A stretch of DNA of 17,303 nucleotides from Opitutaceae bacterium (GTDB lineage Bacteria; Verrucomicrobiota; Verrucomicrobiia; Opitutales; Opitutaceae). Of this stretch, positions 7,629-13,982 are shown piece after piece. Below the pieces are notes generated by a model. The model ran no database searches. It saw only the letters and a list, made by a program, of their open reading frames with translations, and was not told where the DNA came from. Location of the stretch: NCBI GenBank assembly GCA_005786775.1, contig SYDD01000332.1, positions 1 through 17,303 on the forward strand, read 5' to 3'. Each line of letters begins with the position of its first letter. The stretch's first letter is position 1. The position numbers and the translations under genes were made by a program.

Positions 7629-9470
7629 TCAGGGCAGTTCGTAGACCTCAACGAGCACGAGCCCGCCCGCGCCGGTCGCGGCGGAGGCCGTGACCGTGTA
7701 GGCACCGGGATCGAGTTGCGCGATCACCGCCGCGTCGCGCCCCCCCTCAGTGAGGGGAAAGGCGCCCGCGCGCGTGGCCGCGACCCGCAGGGCCGGCGCG
7801 TCCGCCTCCGTCCAGTTGTCATTCAGCGCGACGCGACGCCCGGCCGCGTCATGGACCGCGAGCTGGGGGTCGGCGAGCGCCCCGGCCACGCCGTAGGCGG
7901 CGAGCGAGGGTCCCGCGGCGCGGATCAGCACCGGACGCGGCCGCGCGCCGGTGACGACGAAGCCGTGGATGTGGGCGGCTTCGCCCACGCCGACCGTGCC
8001 CCGACTGGACGAGTTCGCCAGCCGCGTGGGCAGGGAAAGCCGGTATACGAGCACCATATTGTCGTTGTCGAAGCGCTCCGCGTAAGCGCCGCCATCCTGG
8101 AAGCCGGTTTTCGTGATGAAATCGTTGTCGTTACCGACAAACAGGAACCAGTCGTCCGGAGCGGCCGGATCGAGGGCGGGCACCAGGGCGAGCGCCTCCC
8201 ATTTCTCGGAGAGCGTGTTCGCGTTGTCGACCGGGCCATTGTTCAGGCCGAAGCGCGCAAGTTGACCCGCCTCGTTGAGATCAACCAAGACAGTCGAGCT
8301 CGCCGGCACGATACCCGCCACAAGATTTCCTCCGGGCGCTACCGGTGCGCCGGCGGTCTCGTAGGACGTTCCGACCAGATTGGTCGCTCCACGCAGGTCG
8401 TAGACGAGAATCGAGCGGTACGCCGAGACGGGGTTTGCCAGCCCGCGCCCGTTCCCGTCGCGCGCCAGGACGAGGATCTGGTGGTTGTTCAAGGCAAAGA
8501 TCTCGCTTTGCGCGGCCACCCGCGTCGCGGCGCCGACGAGGAAGGTGGGCAGGGCCAGCACGTGATGGCCGGTCAGCCGCGGCTCCGCTCCGGTCACGTC
8601 GTAGGACAACAGCCGGGTGTGGCGGCGGGGACCCGAGCCGCCGGTGCCGCCGTCCTGGCGGGTGGCGGACTGGAGCAGCGTGAACAGCGTCTTGCCGTCC
8701 GGGGAGAGCGCGAGGCCCTCGAGGCCTTGGTTATTCTGGCGGCCAGTGACCGGATCGGTCGGCGAAGGCATCGGCTGCCCCGCCCCGGGATTGTTGGAGG
8801 CGAAAGAGTCCGCGCCGCCCCGTTTGGGAATCAGCGCCTCCGGCGGGCGCAGCGCGGAGAGCAGACGCCCCTCGGCGCTGAACCGAAAGACGTAGGGACC
8901 ATACTCGTCGCTGACCCAGAGCGAACCGTCCGCGTTGACCACGATGCCCTCGGCGTCGAGCGAGAGCCGGCCATTGAAGGCCTGCGGCAGCGCGGGGAAT
9001 CCGGGCCGGCTGCCGGTGCCGGCGCTCACGGGATCGAGCGAGGTGAAGGGCCGGCCATCCGCCTCGGTGTAGCGGATCGAGTCCACCAGTTCGAGGAGCA
9101 CCTGGTCCTGGCTGCTAGCGCCGGCCGGGGCGGGGCGGAAAGTGACCGCAAGACGGTTGAACCGCGGGATGTAGTTCGTCGTGCCCGCACCGTTGTACCC
9201 GCGGTCGGGTTGGCCGAAGAGGATCCCGCGGTAGGAGCCGTCGCGCTCGCGCCGCCACGTGCCCGGCTGGAACGCGAAGGCGGAGAAGGAGCCAAAAGTC
9301 TCCCCGAAACGATCTCGCTGGGCCGCCGGGATGCGACCAACGCCGACCAAGCCGTGATTGACGAAGGTCTGGCCGCCGAGGAAGGCGACGCGGGCCGGTT
9401 CGCCGGCCGCGGCCGGAGCCAGCGGGACACTGAGGGCGATGAGAGACAGGAGCGGGGGAAGGATGCGCAT
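7629..9470 (-). CDS. secreted phytase-family esterase-like protein with C-terminal verrucomicrobial module
   Basis: A 613-residue protein with a Sec signal peptide (MRILPPLLSLIALSVPLAPAAAG, cleavage near 22-23). Residues about 28-470 match the 'esterase-like activity of phytase' family: RDRFGETFGSFSAFAF, DRGYNGAG, LDAEGIVVNADGSLWVSDEYGPYVFRF (171-197), IPKRGGAD, and NQGLEGLALSPDGKTLFTLLQS (247-268). This is a propeller-like enzyme family thought to hydrolyse phospho- or carboxyl esters. Residues about 488-613 form a separate beta-rich module (RGTVG.GEAAHIHGFVVTG...VLIRAAGPSLAAYGV...NDNW) that I associate with exported proteins of Verrucomicrobiota; its role is unknown. It is the first gene of an operon with the TBDR and the PLP enzyme, and is divergent from the TPR gene. 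The start ATG at 9470 directly precedes the signal peptide. It probably acts in the periplasm or outside the cell. Family membership is clear; the substrate is not. Confidence 0.9.
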   Translation of the reverse strand: MRILPPLLSLIALSVPLAPAAAGEPARVAFLGGQTFVNHGLVGVGRIPAAQRDRFGETFGSFSAFAFQPGTWRRERDGSYRGILFGQPDRGYNGAGTTNYIPRFNRLAVTFRPAPAGASSQDQVLLELVDSIRYTEADGRPFTSLDPVSAGTGSRPGFPALPQAFNGRLSLDAEGIVVNADGSLWVSDEYGPYVFRFSAEGRLLSALRPPEALIPKRGGADSFASNNPGAGQPMPSPTDPVTGRQNNQGLEGLALSPDGKTLFTLLQSATRQDGGTGGSGPRRHTRLLSYDVTGAEPRLTGHHVLALPTFLVGAATRVAAQSEIFALNNHQILVLARDGNGRGLANPVSAYRSILVYDLRGATNLVGTSYETAGAPVAPGGNLVAGIVPASSTVLVDLNEAGQLARFGLNNGPVDNANTLSEKWEALALVPALDPAAPDDWFLFVGNDNDFITKTGFQDGGAYAERFDNDNMVLVYRLSLPTRLANSSSRGTVGVGEAAHIHGFVVTGARPRPVLIRAAGPSLAAYGVAGALADPQLAVHDAAGRRVALNDNWTEADAPALRVAATRAGAFPLTEGGRDAAVIAQLDPGAYTVTASAATGAGGLVLVEVYELP

Positions 9471-9516
9471 CGCACACGAGCGTGCCGGACGCAGGTCACG
9501 ATCCGGCGGCGGTGGC

Positions 9517-9532
9517 GTTACAATCCACTCAC
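9517..9532 (+). promoter_or_regulatory. PHO-box-like pair upstream of the TPR gene (distal)
   Basis: GTTAC at 9517-9521 and CTCAC at 9528-9532 are 11 bases apart. A further GTCAC at 9495-9499 is exactly 22 bases before the first, on the same 11-base grid. They lie in the divergent region between the phytase-family operon (start 9470) and the TPR gene (start 9632) and are oriented towards the latter. Confidence 0.35.
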
Positions 9533-9546
9533 TTTTTTCCGGGGAA

Positions 9547-9563
9547 TTTCACTGGCTTGTCAC
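9547..9563 (+). promoter_or_regulatory. PHO-box-like pair upstream of the TPR gene (proximal)
   Basis: TTTCACTGGCTTGTCAC contains two copies of a (T/G)T(T/G)TCAC-like unit 11 bases apart (TTCAC at 9548, GTCAC at 9559). It is the closest match in the window to the enterobacterial PHO-box pattern. It is 69 bases before the TPR start codon and off-phase by 2 bases from the distal pair. No good -10 hexamer follows at the usual 10-base distance, which lowers confidence. Confidence 0.45.
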
Positions 9564-9631
9564 GCCCGCGGATTGCCCCGACGCGCCGGCCTCCGCTCGC
9601 TCGCCACACCGCGCCCCGAGCGCACTTCCCT

Positions 9632-10513
9632 ATGACCTCCGCACACGGCATCCGCCGCTGGGCGCTGCTGGCTTTTGGCGCCGCGCTGGCCGGCACCACG
9701 GCGCGCGCCACCACTGACCTCGCCCGTGGGCTCGACTGCTACCAGGCCGGTCGTTACGCCGAGGCCCGGCGCCTGCTCCGCGCCGCCGAGGTGGGCCGGC
9801 CTACGGATCCCGACCTTGAGTTTCACCTCGGACGCCTCGCGCTCTGGTTCGACGATGCCGGTGAGGCCCTGACCCGGCTGGAGCGCGCGGTCGCCGCCGA
9901 TCCCGGCGACGCCCGGCTGCACAACGCGCTGGGCGACGCCTACGGGCTCGCGGCGACCGCCGCCCCGCTGTGGCGCAAGCCGGGCTTCGCCCGCCGCTGC
10001 CTCGCCGCCTACGAGCGCGCGGCCCGCTTGGAGCCCCGGCAGCCCGCGTACCGGTGGAGCCTCCTCGGCTTCCACGCGCTCGCCCCCCGCCTCGCTGGGG
10101 GCGACCGGGACGAGGCTCACCGACAAGCGGCGGCGCTGGCCCAATTGGACGAGGCCGAGGGCCGGATTGCGCGCGCGACCCTCGCGCTGCTGGCGGAACG
10201 CCCCGACGCGGCTTTCGCGGAATTCGAGCCCTGCCTGAAGGTCAACCCGGACGATCCCCTCGCGCTCTACCAGTTCGGCCGTTGCGCCGACCTCGGGCGC
10301 GCGCGCCAGCGGGAGGGCATCGCGGCGCTCGAACGCTGCCTTGAGCTCCCGCTGCCGTCGGACGCCGACGCGTCGACGGTCGCGCTGATCCATCACCGTC
10401 TCGGCAATCTCTGGGCTCAGGTCGGAGAACCGGCCCGGGCCGCCGCCGCCCACGCGGCCGCGACCCGGGCCCAGCCCGACTTCAATCTGGCTAAGCTGCA
10501 ACTGCGCCGGTGA
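9632..10513 (+). CDS. secreted tetratricopeptide-repeat protein
   Basis: 293 residues from the ATG at 9632. The N-terminus GIRRWALLAFGAALAGTTARA looks like a Sec signal peptide with cleavage near residue 26, so a periplasmic location is likely. The mature part consists of TPR-like helical pairs: CYQAGRYAEARRLLRAAE (36-53), FHLGRLALWFDDAGEALTRLERAVAADP (64-91), a longer helical block at 95-190 that includes LAGGDRDEAHRQAAALAQLD, then FEPCLKVNPDDPLALYQFGR and LGNLWAQVGEPARAAAAHAAATRAQP (258-282). Such proteins serve as protein-protein scaffolds, so no reaction is expected. It is divergent from the phytase-family/TBDR operon and converges on the second TBDR gene with only 9 bases between stops. 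The upstream region carries PHO-box-like direct repeats oriented towards this gene. The frame is open upstream to 9482, but the signal peptide argues for 9632. Confidence 0.85.
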   Translation: MTSAHGIRRWALLAFGAALAGTTARATTDLARGLDCYQAGRYAEARRLLRAAEVGRPTDPDLEFHLGRLALWFDDAGEALTRLERAVAADPGDARLHNALGDAYGLAATAAPLWRKPGFARRCLAAYERAARLEPRQPAYRWSLLGFHALAPRLAGGDRDEAHRQAAALAQLDEAEGRIARATLALLAERPDAAFAEFEPCLKVNPDDPLALYQFGRCADLGRARQREGIAALERCLELPLPSDADASTVALIHHRLGNLWAQVGEPARAAAAHAAATRAQPDFNLAKLQLRR

Positions 10514-10522
10514 ACCCCGCGC

Positions 10523-13500
10523 TCAGAAGCGCCGCGCGAACTCCAGCGTCCAGGTGCGGCCCGGCAGCAGCGCTTGGTTGACGGAGGCATCGTAGCTGAA
10601 GCCCTCGGACGTCGCGAGCGGCGGCTCCACGTCGGTCAGGTTGACCACGCCCACCCGGATCTGCACGCCCCGGAGCGCGGCAGGCGCGGCCGCGCCGAGC
10701 CGGCGGCTGACCAGCAGGTTGAAGCTCAGGGTCGGGTCAATCACCCGCCGAAAGACCGTCTGGCCCGCGCTGGTGAATGACTCGAGGTAATCTGGGCGGC
10801 CAAGGGATTCATAGACCGCGGCCGTGGTGGTGGCGCCGGCATCGTGCGTCCGGCCGACGTAATAGGCTCCGAAGGAGCCCGCCCAATCCCCGCGACGCCA
10901 CGCGATGTTGGTCGTGCCGCGCCAGCGGGCGGCGCCGCCGGCATAAAGCCCGTTGTTCACCGTCGGGGGCAGGTTGGCCGGGGCGAGGGTGGACTCGGAT
11001 TTGGCGAGGTAGGCCCAATCCGAGTTGAAGGTGACCTGCCCGAAGGGCAGCCGTGGGATCACGTAGTTCACCCCAAGATCCCAGCCCTCGTGCGCGCTCG
11101 CGGAGAGGTTGAGGAAAGGGCGGTTGAGGGAGAATATCCGTCCCGCGGCCGCCTGCGGGTTACCGGGGTTGGCTGCATTGTAGGCGGCGAAGGCCGCCCG
11201 GTCCTCCGGCGTGAGCGCAAAGCGGACGACGTCGGGGTCGCCCTTGTAAGCGGAGGTGCCGCTGCCTAGGTCGATCGCCGCAGCCGGAACGCCCGCCGCC
11301 AGCTGTGCCCGGGTGTAAGCACGGATCAGGCCGGTGTCGCTGTCGCGGATCTGCGCGGCGCTGCGCTGGCCGAGCAGGTTCGTGCGCCGGATGCTCCAGT
11401 GGTCGGCGGTGACGCTGAGCCCCGGGAAGGCCGGAACATCGAGCACGATTCCCCAAGTGCGGCCCTCAGACTCCTGCGCCCGCAGCCGCGGGTTGCCGCC
11501 AAAATAAGTGCGCTGCACGTAGGGCCCCTCGTTGAGGAGCGGGTTGCGGTACGTGTCGACGTCGCCAGCGCCCGCCGAGATGGACCACCGCGGACTGGTG
11601 AACAGAGCTGCCAAGCTGGGCGCCATAAAGCCCTCGTTGTACGAGGCGCGGAGCATCACCGCCGGGAGCGGACGCCAGTTGAGCCCCACCTTCGGCTTGG
11701 TCGTCCGGCCGAAGTCGCTGTAGCGTTCGTGCCGCGCGGAGGCGGTGAGCTCCAGTGACTGGACAAGGGGCAGGGGCCGCGCGCGATCGACCAGCGGGAC
11801 CACGACCTCGCCGAAGAAGCTACTGATCCGGCGGTCGCCGCGCACGTCGGGCCGCGGGGGGTGGAGCAGGAAGTCGTTGTTGGTGGGATCGAGGCCCGAG
11901 CCCTCGGGATTCTCGCCGCTGAACGGCGGGCGCAGGTCCTTCAGGTCCTCGGCGCGGAACTCGGCCCCGAAGGCGGCCATCACGTCCGCGCCCCGAAGGC
12001 GGAACAGGCGGCCGGTCGCGCGCAGGTCACCGCTGGTGATCGAGCTCCAGGCCTCGCGCGCGTAGACCGCGGAGAACGAGTCCACCACGGACGCCGGATT
12101 GACGTACGGCCGGTCGGCGACCACCGCATTGCCTTGGACGCGGAAGGTGTAGCCGAAGGGATTGTAGGCCGAAGCATCGGTGCGCTGCAGCGCAGCCTGC
12201 AGGCGGCTCTCGCGTACATCGGGGTTCGCCTCGTCCACCCCAGCGACCTCGTTGAAGAAGCCCGAACCCTCCCAGGTCCAGCCGCCTCCCAACCGCCCGC
12301 GCAGGCCGGCGGCGACGCGCACAACATCCGCGCGGGTGTTTACGGTCTCGGCGGCGAGGCCGGCGAGGGTCATCGCGGTGAAGCTGACCGTGCGCGGCGC
12401 GCCCGTGAGACGGGGAGAGCCATCGGCGTTCGCCGCGCCCGTCGGATGGTAGAAGCGCGACCCGTAGGGATTGTAGGGATTGTCGATCGCCATCACCGCC
12501 AACTGGTCCGAGGTCGGGGCGTTGAGCGCAAGCGGCTGCCGGCGCATCGTCGAGCGGGATTTGTAGTACGAGAAGTCAGCGAAGGCCGTGATCCCGGGCA
12601 CGACGTCGAGTTCGGCCGAGAGGAAGGTGTTGCCGCGCCGGACCCGGGGAGCGGCCATCCCGAACTGGTTGAGATCGAGAAAAAAGTCGGGGTCGGACGC
12701 GCGGTTCGGCGCTACCGTCGTGAGCACCGGGGTGGCATTGACCGGCCGGAAGTAGTTAGCCGCGGTGGCGGTGCCCACCCGGAAGGTCGGCCAGTAGCCG
12801 CGGGCGGAACGGGCATCAAAGGGTCCGCCGGGCAAGTTGAACGGACGCTCGGCGCGCGCGGAACTATTCGCCGTGCGGCTGAATTCCCGCTCGGTGAGGA
12901 AGATCGCGTCCCGGTAAAGGCTCTCGACGGTCGCGAAGAGGCGCCCGCGCACGCCGGCGAAAGGCGTCCCAAAAGTGAGCGTGGCCTGCACGCTTTCCCC
13001 GCCCCCGGCCTCGGGTAGGCCGAAGCGCAGGGTCGTCTCGGCGCCCTGATAGTCGCGGCGTAGCACGTAGTTGATGACCCCGCCGACGGCATCCGAGCCG
13101 TAGATCGCGGAGGCACCGTCGCGCAGCACCTCGATGCGCTCTACCCCCCGGGTCGGGAGCTGATTGACGTTCACCGCCTGCGAGAGCCCCGCGGTCATCG
13201 GGTTGATCGCCATCCGGCGCCCGTTCACCAGAATCAGCGTCGCCGTGGCGCCGAGGTTGCGTAGGTTCAGGTTGGCATTGTCCCCGCGCGCCCCAGAGGA
13301 GCCCAACCGGGTCTCGTTCTCCGGCAGGTTCACCACCGAGGGGAGCGAGGTGAGCAGATCGACGGGAAGCAGTGCGCCACGCACCTCCATCGCGGCCTGA
13401 TCGATCACGCTCACCGGGACGGAGCGCTCGGAATCCACCCGTTGGATGTTGGAGCCCGTCACAAAGACGCGCTGGAGCTGGACCGGATCGGCCTCGCCGC

Positions 13501-13600
13501 GGGCCGGGGCGGGCGTGGCCGCGGGGAGCGTGGCCGCGGAGAGGAGCAGGTAGAAACCCGCGGTAAGCGGGCGTGGGACGCGGAAGAGCAGCGAGAGCAT
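10523..13600 (-). CDS. TonB-dependent outer-membrane receptor (large)
   Basis: A 1025-residue TBDR. The signal peptide is PLTAGFYLLLSAATLPAAT (about 11-29), followed by a TonB-box region VQLQRVFVTGSNI (40-52). The plug spans about 55-182: LNLRNLGATATLILVNGRR, QLPTRGVERIEVLRDGASA, IYGSDAVGGVINYVL. The barrel ends in ARRF with a terminal phenylalanine. There is no STN or carboxypeptidase-like domain in front of the plug, unlike the receptor at 13983. The subtype resembles the large 'VTGSNI' receptors of proteobacteria and Verrucomicrobiota that import oligomers or other bulky substrates. It is monocistronic and is preceded, 53-90 bases before the ATG, by a phased four-unit PHO-box-like array on its own strand. 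This makes it the best candidate here for phosphate-responsive control. The ligand is unknown. Confidence 0.95.
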   Translation of the reverse strand: MLSLLFRVPRPLTAGFYLLLSAATLPAATPAPARGEADPVQLQRVFVTGSNIQRVDSERSVPVSVIDQAAMEVRGALLPVDLLTSLPSVVNLPENETRLGSSGARGDNANLNLRNLGATATLILVNGRRMAINPMTAGLSQAVNVNQLPTRGVERIEVLRDGASAIYGSDAVGGVINYVLRRDYQGAETTLRFGLPEAGGGESVQATLTFGTPFAGVRGRLFATVESLYRDAIFLTEREFSRTANSSARAERPFNLPGGPFDARSARGYWPTFRVGTATAANYFRPVNATPVLTTVAPNRASDPDFFLDLNQFGMAAPRVRRGNTFLSAELDVVPGITAFADFSYYKSRSTMRRQPLALNAPTSDQLAVMAIDNPYNPYGSRFYHPTGAANADGSPRLTGAPRTVSFTAMTLAGLAAETVNTRADVVRVAAGLRGRLGGGWTWEGSGFFNEVAGVDEANPDVRESRLQAALQRTDASAYNPFGYTFRVQGNAVVADRPYVNPASVVDSFSAVYAREAWSSITSGDLRATGRLFRLRGADVMAAFGAEFRAEDLKDLRPPFSGENPEGSGLDPTNNDFLLHPPRPDVRGDRRISSFFGEVVVPLVDRARPLPLVQSLELTASARHERYSDFGRTTKPKVGLNWRPLPAVMLRASYNEGFMAPSLAALFTSPRWSISAGAGDVDTYRNPLLNEGPYVQRTYFGGNPRLRAQESEGRTWGIVLDVPAFPGLSVTADHWSIRRTNLLGQRSAAQIRDSDTGLIRAYTRAQLAAGVPAAAIDLGSGTSAYKGDPDVVRFALTPEDRAAFAAYNAANPGNPQAAAGRIFSLNRPFLNLSASAHEGWDLGVNYVIPRLPFGQVTFNSDWAYLAKSESTLAPANLPPTVNNGLYAGGAARWRGTTNIAWRRGDWAGSFGAYYVGRTHDAGATTTAAVYESLGRPDYLESFTSAGQTVFRRVIDPTLSFNLLVSRRLGAAAPAALRGVQIRVGVVNLTDVEPPLATSEGFSYDASVNQALLPGRTWTLEFARRF

Positions 13601-13652
13601 CGGGGAGTCTTTTTCGCGAGTAGCCCAGCGCCCGCAAACCCCAACCGCCGCC

Positions 13653-13690
13653 GTGACCTAGTCTTAAGCGGAGCGTGACGCATCCGTAAC
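13653..13690 (-). promoter_or_regulatory. PHO-box-like four-unit direct-repeat array upstream of the second TBDR
   Basis: Read on the minus strand, units begin every 11 bases: GTTAC (13690-13686), GTCAC (13679-13675), CTTAA (13668-13664) and GTCAC (13657-13653). PhoB sites are direct repeats of a 7-base unit (CTGTCAT-like) every 11 bases, and high-GC bacteria often show GTCAC/GTTAC cores. The orientation is towards the gene starting at 13600. The third, weaker unit could instead be part of a -10 element (TAAGACT). The spacing is seen directly; PhoB binding is inferred. Confidence 0.55.
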
Positions 13691-13695
13691 CGAGA

Positions 13696-13730
13696 CCGCT
13701 CCAGGACCGGCCGCCCCACCCCTGGAGCGG
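13696..13730. repeat. inverted repeat, 10-base arms
   Basis: CCGCTCCAGG (13696-13705) and CCTGGAGCGG (13721-13730) are perfect complements separated by 15 bases. The repeat lies immediately upstream of the PHO-box-like array, between divergent promoters. There is no T-run on either side, so it does not look like an intrinsic terminator. It could be an operator, a cruciform-prone site or a dispersed palindromic repeat. Confidence 0.7.
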
Positions 13731-13850
13731 CCGGCATTATGACACCTGACCCTGGAACAAACCACTGACGAGCCGGAGCTCAACGGTCCCGGCGCCGCGC
13801 GCAAAGAGATTCCGGCGTCGCCACCACATCTTCACGCCCGCGTGACCGTA

Positions 13851-13878
13851 CCGCCACACAGGGGTTCGCGTGTGGCGG
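13851..13878. repeat. inverted repeat, 9-base arms, upstream of the third TBDR
   Basis: CCGCCACAC (13851-13859) and GTGTGGCGG (13870-13878) are perfect complements with a 10-base spacer, about 105 bases before the ATG at 13983. The dyad suggests a dimeric regulator site, or a hairpin in the leader if transcription starts upstream. Confidence 0.7.
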
Positions 13879-13982
13879 ACAAGTTAGTTCCGTGAGCTTA
13901 GCGATCACTGCACCGAGACTTTGCACGACCGTAACCTGCGCGACGCGGGATCGCCATCCGGCCCGGGCAATCTCCCCAGCCT

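Larger units (their letters stand above)
13601..13982. other. 382-base divergent intergenic region between two TBDR genes
   Basis: No coding frame in here looks real. It holds the phased repeat array at 13653-13690 and two separate perfect inverted repeats (13696-13730 and 13851-13878). A small 6-base palindrome, TCACGC-CC-GCGTGA, lies at 13832-13845. No convincing -35/-10 pair could be assigned for the gene at 13983; TTGCAC at 13921 is a possible -35 without a matching -10. The last 100 bases are otherwise featureless. Confidence 0.7.

Noticed and set aside
7716..9635. 639-codon open frame on the plus strand, antisense to the phytase-family gene
   Set aside because: It is rich in Arg, Gly and Glu without a recognisable domain, and the minus-strand frame has a signal peptide and clear family motifs. 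Long antisense frames are expected at this GC content.
11861..13018. 385-codon plus-strand frame opposite the second TBDR
   Set aside because: Low-complexity Arg/Gly/Ala/Glu composition with no domain; it is the complement of a well-supported receptor gene.
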